Assembly (NCBI GenBank): GCA_013423325.1
Contig: BLJB01000063.1
Coordinates: forward strand, 1-43,980
Direction of reading: 5' to 3'
Source: Usnea hakonensis
Lineage: Eukaryota; Ascomycota; Lecanoromycetes; Lecanorales; Parmeliaceae
DNA length: 43,980 nt
The notes beneath the pieces were generated by a model, which saw only the letters and a program-made list of their open reading frames with translations, had not been told where the DNA came from and searched no databases. Each line of letters starts with the position of its first letter. Position 1 is the first letter of the stretch. Position numbers and translations under genes: made by a program. Shown here piece after piece: positions 33,231 through 43,698 of the stretch.

Positions 33231-34049
33231 TCATCCAGTCCCATATCCGAGGAATTTCTCCAATCCCCTCATCCCTCGCAGCCTCGGTCTCCAATCCCAC
33301 AGCCGAGCCAGACACGCCCCGTCCTCGACCCGGAGCGCCTGCGCCAACGCCAGATCATCATCCACAATCGGTCGCCGTATCCCCTCCTCGTCCCGCGATG
33401 CCCGTTGGCGCAAACCGATTCTCGGAACCGCACCCCCATCCCCATCCGCTTCAAGAACACGTTCGGACGAACCACTTCCCAGTACCGCACCACCATCCCC
33501 GCTCCCTTCACCCGACTCCCTTCTCACCCTCGCACTACCCTCCCCCACCCCGCCACCCGCCAACGGCACTCTCCGCAAAAGTTCATCCGACACCGCCCCC
33601 ATCACAGCAAGCACATGCGGTCCAGGAACCGGATGCGCAATCGCATTTTCGAAGAGAATGGTGCGGCACAAGGGACACGTGTTGTGCTCTTCGAGCCATG
33701 TAGCGAGACAGTCGGCGCCCAAGATGTCTGGATGTGGTTTTCGGAGTCAGTCTTGATGAAAGTATGTAAGAGGGTATAAGGAGTTTGGGAACAGGTCTAG
33801 AGAATGGAGATTTAGGAGACATATCTCAGTGTTCGCAAGGGGGTCTCAGAAATGGGGGCCTGGACACCGGAAATACGTACGCCGACACGGTAACTCAACC
33901 GCGCGCTCCGATTCGCTCTCATCGGAGAAAAAAGGCTCTAGACATATACGACACACCTCTGCATTTTCCAGAATGTCCCGTGCTTGCAGCGCAGAGAGGA
34001 ATATTTGCGCGGGTGTTGGCGGGGGAGGGTGGCGGATGGCGCGTGCCAT
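33231..34049 (-). CDS. RING-finger protein (putative E3 ligase) 3, spliced, C-term frameshift possible
   Basis: Minus strand, two exons: 34049-33881 and 33727-33231; 221 residues. The intron (33880-33728, 153 nt, GTACGT donor, CATCCAG acceptor) splits the RING exactly between LPCR and H, and splicing restores it: Cys33, Cys36, Cys55, His57, Cys63, Cys74, Cys77. The block LPCRHILGADCLATW again has Gly (Gly60) at ligand 5. The tail is Gly/Arg-rich with DDDLALAQALRVEDG, then stops at TGA 33231. Another frame continues past it with WDWMMGIEERLGRIRERM and RRQGEDQSLREA to a TAA at 33151, and reads as a charged helix like the tails of the sister genes, so a small frameshift or missed intron may have truncated the protein. 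The upstream frame has no other ATG. Confidence 0.72.
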
Positions 34050-34210
34050 TCTTTGGATGAGGGAGAGGTTTGTGTTATGGCTGTTCTGTTGCGTCCAGAG
34101 GCGTGGTATTATGGGTATTAGATGGATGGTATCTTAGGTGAAGGTGAAAATGGATGCCTAGAGACAAGAAAGGACAGGGAAGTGTTAAGGGGAGGGGTCT
34201 AACCCCGATA

Positions 34211-34336
34211 CGGAGGTTGACACCAAAAGTCCTGGGAATGCCAAGACTCGTCGGATAACGCTCTACACATAAAACTGGGGCCGCCTTCCGAAAGTAGGGT
34301 TAGGGCTGTTCTCAGGACTTTCGGTGTCAACCTCCG
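34211..34336. mobile_element. MITE-like element with about 28-bp terminal inverted repeats
   Basis: The left end CGGAGGTTGACACCAAAAGT and the right end (reverse complement) CGGAGGTTGACACCGAAAGT match over about 28 bp with two mismatches. The inner part (about 70 bp) has no ORF. Each end is bordered by TA (34209-34210 and 34337-34338), the target duplication typical of Tc1/mariner-type transposition. Small size, no transposase and TA borders fit a non-autonomous element moved by a mariner/Fot1-like transposase elsewhere. Confidence 0.7.
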
Positions 34337-34856
34337 TAGAGTTTATTTCGTTACAGTGAATGAAGAAGAGCCTCTGTTACACACGCGCTTAAAATAGAAA
34401 ACATCAGATTTCAAAATGCCATACATATACAGAACATAGTTTCCGTTCACTTTCTTCCTCAAGACCGTGGCCGGCGAATTTCAAGAAGAAGAAGAAGAAG
34501 AATGAGTTCTCTCTACAACATACTCTATCAATAAATCTCAACCTGCACTGCCCTGCACTCCATCCCCATCCCCACTCCCCACTTCCCACTCCCCACTCTA
34601 CAATAATAGCCCCATCAATGCACTACAAAGCACCTTTCATCATCATCAGAATACAATATATCTACGTTTAGTTAGCATAGGCTCTTTGTTGCTTGCGAGG
34701 GGAGATGGAGGGGATTGTCTGAAGGTGAAAGAAAGCGTTTCTTTGTGGGATAATGGGAGGGGGACAATAGGATTTTTATTGTGCGATTGTGCATTGACTA
34801 CTTAGTCTAAGAGACAATAGAGTTTCACAATTTATTGTCATTGTTTATGTGTCTGT

Positions 34857-34916
34857 GGGGGGGGGGGGGGGGGGTTTTTTTTTTANNTTTTGGGGGGGGG
34901 GGGGGGGGGGGGGGGG
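34857..34916. other. G-run / NN gap / G-run
   Basis: G18, T10, A, NN (34886-34887), T4, then G25. Two unresolved bases between homopolymers indicate a collapsed or joined assembly point; the true length is unknown. Confidence 0.9.
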
Positions 34917-35110
34917 TATTTACTCTGAATGAAGACCAGCCTGGAAAAATTTCAAGTTTATGATAACGATACTTGTCCTCTGCAATTCAACTCGCGACTT
35001 CGCAAGCACATTTACGGCGACAGAGCACTATAGTGAGCTTCACTCGAAGGAACACAGAAAATCTACGATTGGTCGGAACGAGTTTATCAGGAGTATCGAC
35101 ATCCAGAGCC

Positions 35111-36427
35111 ATGAAGTCACTTGCTGATGAGCTTGGTGATATTTTTGAGGAGGTGGATATAAGCCCAGACGGAATGAAGAGTTGCAGAGCCAGCTGTGAG
35201 GAGGGTCCAAACACCAGAAGTGTTGATGACAACTATCCAGAAAAGTATCGTCTCACAACTAGGCCAAGGATATCAACGACCGCATTACCAACTGACACCT
35301 TTCCAGGCTGTTCCTTGGGTAAAGACGAGCAGTCATCGGCCGCGAACACGCCTGGCAACGATGCGAACGGCCAATCTTTCAGAAAAACCAATTTCGTCGA
35401 GCACTTGGGCGAATGTGTAACCGCACCCCAGCCGAGGACTTCCAAAGAATACATCAGATTCATGGCGTCGACAAACAATCGGGAGCTGATTGACAGGACT
35501 GCCGACGGCTTCTTTAAAATGGAAACTAGGCCAATTAGCACGGACATTGAGCGGCGTCAGTCTCAGGGGATTGCGGCATTGCAAAAGACTCTTGCCCGTG
35601 GGAATCTGTCGGACGCAGCTATATCCAGCGCTAGCAGCTCTGACGCCCAGGCACTTGATTCCGGGAAACGCCCATCAAACCTACGACAAGTCTCTTTCGT
35701 CGAGCCCGAAACTCGTAGGTCCAATCAAGATCACGCTTCAGATACTACACCGAAACGTAAGGCCGCGTCTCGTCTTTCCCTAGGGCGCGCTCTGATAGTG
35801 GCTGGGCACAAAAAGAAAATTCCGGAGCCATTAGCACCCACCAGATTCGTGAAATTGTCAACCGACCCTGCCGTTAGCTTCAAGCGCAAGTTTGCCGAGT
35901 TCGGTGTGAAGCTCAAGATCGAGCCCGATTGGGATATGATCGAAGCAGGCAAGTCTTGGTCCACGCTCTCACCGCCAGAATTCTATTCCGCGGAAGGCTT
36001 CATATTCAAGAAACGCGAGCCCAAAGTAGCTCCACTAGAATACGCATTCGGCGTTGCCGGAGCCGAAATCGTAAACCAATGTCTCGAGCCCTCATGTCCC
36101 CTCAGATGGGTACACACAAAAGGTCCCTACCACCACAAAGGCGACCACACCAATAAGATCATGACCGGACTCTTTGGGCATTCCAATCCGCCACCCGAGA
36201 TCTGGAATGCGTATCACAAAATGGTGAAGCTTACGAGTGCTGGTGCAATGATGTCGCCCGATGGACCTCCTAGGTCGGGAGCGGACGAGGGTCCGGTGAT
36301 TGCTTTTGCGAAATTTCACTTTGGGGAGTTGAATGGTATTTCTGGAGACGAGTTCCATCGGCGTTATGCGGGGAAGCACATGTCTTCGAGGATTTCGCTT
36401 GGCTGTTCGAGTACTAACTCATCCTAA
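35111..36427 (+). CDS. Uncharacterised protein A with C-terminal Cys/His motif
   Basis: 438 residues from the first ATG (35111); the frame is open from 34973, so an upstream exon may add about 46 residues. The N-terminal two thirds is Ser/Thr/Arg-rich and low in structure, with RPSNLRQVSFVEPETRR and a basic TPKRKAASRLSLGRALI. The C-terminal third looks folded: FVKLSTDPAVSFKRKFAEFG, KSWSTLSPPEFYSAEGF, then a motif Cys-x4-Cys-Pro-Leu-Arg-x3-His-x2-Gly-Pro-Tyr-x-His-Lys-Gly (about 36080-36140), followed by GHSNPPPEIWNAYHKM. The next gene ends with the same motif, so they are tandem paralogues. The Cys/His spacing could bind one zinc ion. I do not recognise a named family. Confidence 0.65.
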   Translation: MKSLADELGDIFEEVDISPDGMKSCRASCEEGPNTRSVDDNYPEKYRLTTRPRISTTALPTDTFPGCSLGKDEQSSAANTPGNDANGQSFRKTNFVEHLGECVTAPQPRTSKEYIRFMASTNNRELIDRTADGFFKMETRPISTDIERRQSQGIAALQKTLARGNLSDAAISSASSSDAQALDSGKRPSNLRQVSFVEPETRRSNQDHASDTTPKRKAASRLSLGRALIVAGHKKKIPEPLAPTRFVKLSTDPAVSFKRKFAEFGVKLKIEPDWDMIEAGKSWSTLSPPEFYSAEGFIFKKREPKVAPLEYAFGVAGAEIVNQCLEPSCPLRWVHTKGPYHHKGDHTNKIMTGLFGHSNPPPEIWNAYHKMVKLTSAGAMMSPDGPPRSGADEGPVIAFAKFHFGELNGISGDEFHRRYAGKHMSSRISLGCSSTNSS

Positions 36428-37081
36428 GATCAAGCTAGAAGTAAAATTAGCATAATTCACAAGTTGATTCAAATGCTGTAAGAGAGGTACTTCATCAGTT
36501 CCGTAAATAGGCCAAAAGGTATGCAGTTCCAATGACTTCTCCACAAGAGCTGGTGTTATGTAGAAGCTTTGCCTGCGATACCAATCAACAAAGAAACATA
36601 CTCAGAGTACATAGCGCAATCGGTAATTTGAGCATGAAATAATGAAACCTTGTTTACCAGCAACTCATCAGACTTCTTTGAAACCCAAGTAAATTTGAAA
36701 TTATGGGATACGTGGCCGATAGACGCTCCGTCCAATCGGCGAAGAGAGTGGCCAGTGTCCTCCGGCTACCGTCCTTGTAATTGTGGCCGTCGCAGAGCCG
36801 GCTCTTTGTATTTTTACCGATATTTCTTCATAGAATCGAATGGGGCAATGAGGGGTCTTTTGGTGTTAGACAAATCGTTGTTAGAACATAACACATCTGC
36901 GCTCGGATCACTTGACACATACAACAGGACACATGAGAAACACAAAACCCTCGACAGCACCTTGAGATTCTTACTGTCGCCTCTGAGACGAAGCATTCCC
37001 TTCAAGAATCCCAAATTTAACAATCCTGCGCAGCATCAGTACCTCAAGAGCAGACGCCGACTTGGAAACGTACCTGAGACG
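36428..37081. other. Intergenic / possible 5-prime end of protein B gene
   Basis: The frame of protein B is open from 36650 (TTG) without an ATG except at 36848. The predicted peptide there (Arg/Phe-rich, irregular) does not resemble its paralogue, so I treat it as a leader. Confidence 0.4.
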
Positions 37082-37846
37082 ATGTCGAGTACACAACAGA
37101 AAGCTCGATCAAGAGCTTGCCCTTCGATTTCGATTCCATCCTCGAAGCGCACTTCAAGTAAGCAAGACAAGGGGATGGCCTTAGCCTCTCCAGCGGCCCC
37201 AAATCCCTCGTCAAGCGCGCCCTTTCCAGACTCTGACTCCGATCTCTCAGAAGCACCAGAAAGCCCCGTCCTACCACGCCCGCCGATGCCCTCCTATCCC
37301 GGCCTCCGCCGGTATTCTCAAATCTCAGACGACGACTTCTCGAACGTACCTACAACTCCAGTCTTCCCTACCCGTCCACCGTCACCAAGAGTCCCCCGTC
37401 TTGTGCGCGTAATGTCAGACGAGGACCTTTCCGCTCTACCGTCAACGCCCAGATTCCCCGAGTCTCAGAGCGAATCCCCCAACTCACCCAGTACACATTC
37501 AAGTTCCGAGCTTTCCGACGCACCCGAGAATCCAATCTGGCCAGGGAGTCCCAAAAAGCTCTCACGTCCACCTCCTACCACTGTACGACATCATTTCCCT
37601 CCCTGCACCGAGACTTTCTGTCCTGTGAGAAAAGCAGTGCGTCGTCATGATCAAGGACCATACCTACACAAGGGCAAGCAGCCCGAGATCAAGGATACTG
37701 AGTTCAGGGAGAGCAATCCGCCGCCGCGTGTGTGGGAGACTTGGAGGAAGATCAAGGCTGGTGATCCCTCTAGGACCACCAACAGTGAGTGTGAGTATTT
37801 TGTATTTCTGTCGTTGCATGTGGAAGTTCCTGGTCGGCAAATATGA
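37082..37846 (+). CDS. Uncharacterised protein B, paralogue of protein A
   Basis: 254 residues as an open frame from ATG 37082. Most of it is Ser/Pro/Asp-rich and disordered, with three spaced repeats of the form SDDDFSNVPTTPVFP, SDEDLSALPSTPRFP and SELSDAPENPIWP (also SDLSEAPESPVLP), so a roughly 45-60-residue repeat of S-D/E-x-P-x-x-P. The C-terminus carries Cys-x4-Cys-Pro-Val-Arg-x6-His-x2-Gly-Pro-Tyr-x-His-Lys-Gly (37604-37674) and SNPPPRVWETWRK, matching protein A. A consensus GTGAGT donor at 37795 falls just after this domain, so the last 17 codons may be intron and a further exon may follow (one candidate opens at 37971 after GTGCAG). Function unknown. Confidence 0.6.
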   Translation: MSSTQQKARSRACPSISIPSSKRTSSKQDKGMALASPAAPNPSSSAPFPDSDSDLSEAPESPVLPRPPMPSYPGLRRYSQISDDDFSNVPTTPVFPTRPPSPRVPRLVRVMSDEDLSALPSTPRFPESQSESPNSPSTHSSSELSDAPENPIWPGSPKKLSRPPPTTVRHHFPPCTETFCPVRKAVRRHDQGPYLHKGKQPEIKDTEFRESNPPPRVWETWRKIKAGDPSRTTNSECEYFVFLSLHVEVPGRQI

Positions 37847-38932
37847 GAAATGGAAGCTGTGGAGAGACGAAGAATTGGTCTTCGACCGATATACTGTATC
37901 TGTAGTGGTCTCTGTCTTGCGAGGAAGATAGATAATTGAGATTTGATGTCATTTTGATAACGTGCAGCATATGTGACCAGATTCTCTGTTGAGAGTTGCT
38001 TTGGTACATATTGCTTGGCTACTACCTTGAGTTCGGAAGTTCCGCCAGCGATGAAAGGACTGTTGTGTGTAAGCTTCAGCTTAGCAGCTCTCATTGAGAC
38101 TGTCTGCTCACTAGCAGATGAGAGTCCAGAAGATTTCTGCATCAGGAAGGTTCCATAACGTGCATAAGTAGACATAATCACTCAAGCTATCCCAAGACCC
38201 ACTGCCATTGATTCGCAGAGAGAAGAAACACGAGACGAAAATTCGTGGCAACTGTTTCAAGCCCTAACCCTACATTAGGCTGATGCCCGGGCAACAAGAA
38301 GATCATCGAGGAATAGGTACCTGTACGGACGAGGAAGGAAACCTCTACATACGATACAATACTGGAGCATTAATCTCGTACTCCTGCTTACCACTCGCTG
38401 CGCAATGCTATTCTCACAGACGCCCATCAAAATGCTCGCCTCCACGCCCAGCAACCCAAGCGCGCCACATCCCAAACAATCCAATCCTCCAACTCCGAAA
38501 CCTCTCTCTAACTAGCATCCATCACACCGCTGATACCCACTCGGCTAATCATTTCAAACTTGATACAGCAAAAATTAATTTTTTCCCCGACGTCCGAATC
38601 CGTCAACACAGTGCAAAACGACGCTGAGATCCGTATGTGGCAAAGAATCGATGACGAAAAGCACGATATCCGCGCCTATTCGGGCCTGGTGGGAATGCCA
38701 GACTCGGTGCGAGACATCCCCATTCGTAGGGTTTCCGCATGGGAGCGCTGAAACCGGGGTAGGAGATGGGTGCTCAATTCATTTCATGCCTTTTCCAAAA
38801 CGAGATGCATACACGCTAAGAGTGAGTCTGATTGATGTTGAATGGTGGATACAACTCACATGTAATTAGCAATAACATTATTATTCACAACTCGAAAAGT
38901 ACTCGTGCTCACACGGTACGTCCCGTCCGGCG
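37847..38932. other. Intergenic region
   Basis: No gene firmly supported. The plus-strand segment 37971-38158 could be a last exon of protein B. The minus-strand frame 37651-38181 (176 codons) overlaps protein B and is treated as a shadow. Frame 38283-38627 lacks motifs. Confidence 0.35.
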
Positions 38933-41900
38933 TTACTCACCCTTCTCGTTCGCCCTCCACGCCCTCCCCAGAAACCTTTGTGTCATAGTCCCATAAAAGG
39001 CCGCCACCAACGCCGTACTCAGCACTACAAAAGCAACGGGAGCCCCAATCGCCCAAAAAAGTGTCTGCCCACTCGTCATATTGCGCAAATCGCTTGTATT
39101 CATGCCCAAATAGCTCGTCACGAAGCTCAGTGGTAGGAAAACGATAGTGACAACGGTGAATACGATGATAGCCTTGTTGTTGGACTCGGCCTTCAAGGAG
39201 ATGGACTGTGCGGCAAGGAAACGGGCGGTTTCCGCTTGAGCTTGAAGTTCGTCGAAATCTTCGATACGTTGGGAAATGGATCCTAGGACGCGGTCGAGGA
39301 CGGAGATGGAGAGGGAGCCAACGCCATAAGTGAGAGCGATGGTGGACTTGAATTCACGGAGAGTATCGAATTGCTGCCTCAGGTTGTCCTTGATTATATC
39401 AATTTCTTCGCGAAGAAACTTTATCTCGTCGTAGACCTGCTTGCTTTTAGCATACGACTACACGCCTGCAAGCTCTACCAATTACTTGCCTTTACACTGG
39501 CCGAGTCTCTAACGACGCTTTGTATTTCTGTGGTATACTCGGCATATACGTCGGTCAGATCAAAGTCGCCCCCAGTGGACACGGAGGAAATGAGATTCGC
39601 CAGAATCAGGGACACTAATGCCTCGGAATCCACGGCTTGAAAGCCTGATGAGTCGCGATAGTCGTCCGTATGGATCATCAAGAGTAGCTGCTTCCTGCCC
39701 TCCACGAGCACACCTTCACAGTCGTCGAACGAGGACTGCATTTGACTCCATGAGTATTCACTCCAATTCGAAGTGTTACTTATGACAACGAGCAGCAAGA
39801 CAAGATGCAGGAACGCTGCAGGAAGGGCTCGCGGTATTTGGTACCGTTGCTGCTTACTGCCGTCCTCGGCGCGGACTCCCATTTGTATACTCTCTATCAA
39901 TGCATAGATTTCAGAGAGGCGGAAACGGACATATTGTAGGACTTTTTCATTCTGTCAAAGTTTAGCTAGCGGTCGCGCAAAGCCATTGGGGCTCAGCTAC
40001 CTTCTCATTCAGTAATTTGTGGAGAGCTCCCCAGTACTTGTATATCACATGAGCGTCGTATCCTTTGGGGACGAAGGCAAACAAGATTTTGCTAGCCAGG
40101 TCGAAGATCCCCAATTTAATTGATCCTGAGTCATCCTGACCGGAAATGTTCGCGATGGAACGGTTCGAGTTCCTTGGAAGCAATGATGCACCAGCGAGAG
40201 CCAATGACGCTCTTCTCAATTGGCTGACCGGTCTGGTCGAGTTCCGCTCAGCCGCACTAGCCATTTCACTCATGTTTTCCCTGTTGCCTTTGATCTTGTT
40301 CATCAAGGTTGCTACGTCTGCATGATTTTTGTCTGTCGTCTTCTCATACAGTACGGCATACTCGGCCTTTCCTTTTTTGGGCCTTTTCAATGTGACATGA
40401 ACCTCGGTCATCACCGTATGCAAGATCAGCTCTTCTGTTTTCGATGTATTAATCATTTGCTTTATCTCCTCAGCTGGCTTTTGAAAGAACGACTTGAAAG
40501 TGGGCGCCTCTGAAACGCTTGGCAATTGGGGAGCAGTTCCAGCCACGTCACGACCCTCAAATTGCTTGTGGTCTGCGGACCACAGGAAGATTGGCAGGTC
40601 AATCATCGGATCAGCTGCGACTGGAGAGGATACTTCGAGCGCCGTCTGCGATGTCGAGATTGCGGGTGACACTACAGATCCTCTCTGGGCAAGTTTGATC
40701 AACCTTTTCAGCTTTGGTTTGCTCTCTAAGTTATTTTCCGAGAACAAGACCTTCTTCGGTTTTGCTGAATCGGTTTCGCCATGGCTGACGCTAGTAACGT
40801 CGCTAGTGAAACCATGGAGAGCTTTTGAAGGTTCAGACCTTGGAGGTGGACCCAGCGTGGTAGGCGAGGGGATAATGGAGCCATTGTGCGGGCCGCCATG
40901 GGCATCAGACAGATTAGTGGAAGCACTCGACCTCTTCTTTTCCTTTTCGTCGACAGATGCTGCACTAGCGTTAATTGGATAAGTATGCTTATCATCTTTC
41001 ACAGCCACTTCCGCATCCCGAAGCTTTTGAATGCCACCTTCAAGGACCGCGGACCTGACCAGATCCCAGAGAGACCGCGCCAATTGTTTATCGGATGGGC
41101 GATAGTAGATGTCATTACTAGGAGTTAGGGGAGAGATGGGAGACATGGGGCTGCCGCGAAGACCGGGAACTTGACCGTCACGTACGCGTGATCTTAGCAG
41201 ATCCCAGCCCGAGCGAGTCCGAGTAGGTAAAGTTGAGACTCTAGAGAGAGAATGAGCACTTGGCATATGGGAACGAGTGCGAGATCCAACACTAGGGGGG
41301 ATTTCATAGTTGATGTCTCTGAAATATCGATTTCGGGAACCACTGTGGCTTCGATCATGAGTGATCCACGGACGCATCGCACGGCCCCGAGCGGATACCT
41401 CTTCAAGAGATGAAGTATTCGCGGGATGCGTGAATAAGACACCTCTTTTGATCAGTCGAGACCTAGAAGTAGATCGAGATCTCGATCTAAGCCTCTCCCG
41501 TTGTCTCTTTGTTGGGCTCAACGGAGATTCGTTGTCGACATCATGGCTAGAACGAGGCCACACATCGTCTGGCCCTGGAATTTTGATCCTAGGCGCTCGC
41601 GTATGCTGCGTTTTGGGTGCGTCTAGCAATTCCAGTATATCTTCCTCCAGGGCTGGTATCTTTTGCTCTCTTAAAACTTCCATCTTTTTGGCATCCTCTC
41701 TATCCTCGGCTCGACGAAGCTTAGCTTGCAGATTGCGCAGACGATCGACGATAAGCGCGATATCGTCAGTGGGCGTTCGATCCGATGCCAAGGACTCACT
41801 CGCGTCACTGTCTTCCCCTTCATCTGAGCTAAAGCTGGGCGACGTGGTATTACTGTTGTCTGATTCCATATTAAACTCATTGCCTTCGTCGTCACAGTAA

Positions 41901-43225
41901 GTGACCAACAACCGACTGGGTATGGTCTCATTATCCACGAGCCTTAGATGAATGACCTCGGTCCTTTTCTCCTCAACAAGTTTTGGCCAGTTTTCTGCAT
42001 TCACGGGACTATCATCTCTGGCTACGACGAGTTTGTACACTGGTCCGCCTTTTAGAAGCTGGTCTCTTATAAAGCTATATTCATCATCGAGACAATTGTC
42101 GGTAATTTGTCTTACAAGATCAAACCAAGTTTTGCAAGTTCGCAAAGGTAGGTAGAAATCCTTGCCTTGAGCATCGGTAAAATGCATTGACCACGTTGCC
42201 TCGTCCAATTGGGCAGCTGTATATGTTATGAGCTTGATGGTATCGCTGCGCAAGACGGAAGCATCTAGAGCCGCACAGGTGATGATAGTAGTGTTATTGA
42301 TTATTAGGACCCATATATGAGGGACATGAATCACATGTTCTTCGTGTGCTAAGTGTTTGTTTCTAGACCTGTTCTTGGTGATGACTTGCTCCTTATCACG
42401 CCTTTTGGTTGATTCAAGCCGGTACCGCGATTGCAAAAGCGCACGGACAGGATGGCCCTCGAAGTCCTTGGTAGACGTGTGACGTTTGGGGCAGCAAGTA
42501 GTAAAGACTGGAAGGCTCACAAAGGTAGCAGTCTTTCGAACATGCCTCTCTTCGGGACGATCAGACGATGGAACGTCAGGATCTTCGCCCTCGTATACAA
42601 GAGTGATGGGTTTAAGGTATCGTCCGTGCACGAATTGTTTCTCAGAAGTGTTGCGAACCCTGTTCAAAAGACGCCCAACCAAAGCCATATCGTCATCGCC
42701 AAGGCCTGGGGTGCGCATTACCTGACCTTCAAATTGTTTCAACGACAAGGCGTCGCTTTGGATGTGCTTCCAACGGCTTTCGCAACAGATTTTCACTTGA
42801 TCTGGCCTCCCCCCTTCATCTTTCACCGTCAAGGTGACGATTTCTCGACCTTCATCGTCAGGAACCCATTTGGTAGAGATGATCTCCAGAAATTCGGGCG
42901 AAGGAAACGCCGCCGAACCCCTCGAGGTCTCTCGATCTATTCCAGGTGCTGCAGAGTATCCGAAACTGTATGCCTTCTCTTCTAAAGGGCCGTTCTCTTC
43001 GTCTCTCGGAGGTTTGGTCTTACGGCGTAGGGGTATGGTATATCGTAGACGTCTTCGAGGTTCGAAATCGCCGGTACCTTGATGATGTAGATACCTCCTA
43101 TCGTGGACCAACGACTCTGCCGTCAGCTGCTTTGGTATCTGTGTGCGCGTCGAGCGCGAAGGATATGCTCTGTCTTGGGGGAAGCTGTCGGTCCGGCCTA
43201 AGGCCGAGGGTTCCTCGAAATCCAT
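38933..43225 (-). CDS. CorA-like Mg2+ transporter with very long N-terminal region
   Basis: Divalent-cation channel/transporter of the CorA/Mrs2/Alr superfamily; acts as a membrane oligomer. Three exons on the minus strand: 43225-40001, 39951-39490, 39436-38933; 1396 residues. Intron 1 (49 nt) is GT-AG. Intron 2 has a GC donor (AAG then GCAAGT) and a GCAG acceptor (AAG three bases upstream is possible). The C-terminus is diagnostic: a long helix (YDEIKFLREEIDIIKDNLRQ), TM1 about 1318-1338, the GMN signature at 1340-1342 in SYLGMNTSD, and TM2 about 1354-1377, then a short basic tail. The N-terminal 1100 residues include a segment (about 325-430) resembling fungal ubiquitin-like domains (tentative), an acidic Ser patch, a coiled coil near 490-530 (DRLRNLQAKLRRAEDRED) and Arg/Ser repeats. 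Bacterial and yeast CorA proteins lack such an extension. Confidence 0.87.
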
Positions 43226-43698
43226 CGCGGAGGAAGCTGCTGCAGGGAGCGAGAGACTTGGAATCGCGCATTACTGGTACCTACAGTGCCAGCAAACCAT
43301 TTGAAAGTCGCCAAACGATCAACCGGTGCAAGTGTCAGCAGTATTCGCAACCATTTTGCGCTGATGCAGGCCATTTTTAGTGTTGCAGATAGGCTTGGCC
43401 TGGACCTGCGCCCCCAAAGGAACAGGGATACTGATCCTGCATCCTCTGACGCTCAATTCCCTCCTTGGCATCTCTCATTGTCGCCGTCCCGCTTGTTGTG
43501 CTGTACACACGCTGTCACTGATGGATCCACCCGAAAAAGACAAAGAATATCCTATGTTCGACAGTCGTGACGGTGAAAAGTGGACTTAAAAATACAAGGG
43601 GCGGATGCTTTTAAACCTCAGCCAATGCTAAGAAAAATACCATTAGCGTTGAATACGGGTGGNNTGCTCCTCTTACCGTCACCGTCGCTAACTACCTC
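43226..43698. other. Upstream flank of the CorA-like gene, with NN gap
   Basis: Promoter side of the minus-strand transporter. No coding frame supported. Two unknown bases at 43663-43664 mark an assembly join. Confidence 0.5.

Larger units (their letters stand above)
34050..35110. other. Intergenic with MITE, microsatellite and gap
   Basis: Holds the 126-bp inverted-repeat element (34211-34336), a GAA microsatellite (about 34483-34501), and a G-run/T-run/NN/G-run block (34857-34916) with two unknown bases at 34886-34887, which marks an assembly join. The reading frame of the next gene is open from 34973 but has no ATG until 35111. Confidence 0.6.

Noticed and set aside
32886..33779. Plus-strand 297-codon ORF
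   Set aside because: Antisense to the RING domain of gene 3; its Pro/Arg/His-rich content is the usual shadow of a GC-rich coding strand.
34973..35110. N-terminal extension of protein A
   Set aside because: The frame is open but begins at TTG with no ATG; kept only as a possible upstream-exon effect, not as coding sequence.
36650..37081. N-terminal extension of protein B
   Set aside because: Opens at TTG, and its composition is unlike the rest of the protein; ATG 37082 gives a more consistent product.
37651..38181. Minus-strand 176-codon ORF, partly protein-like at its start
   Set aside because: Its C-terminal half is antisense to the conserved domain of protein B; without a splice model or homologue I do not call it a gene.
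40494..42985. Plus-strand ORFs inside the CorA-like gene
   Set aside because: They are antisense shadows of the 1075-codon first exon, whose minus-strand frame is uninterrupted and continues into a recognised transporter domain.
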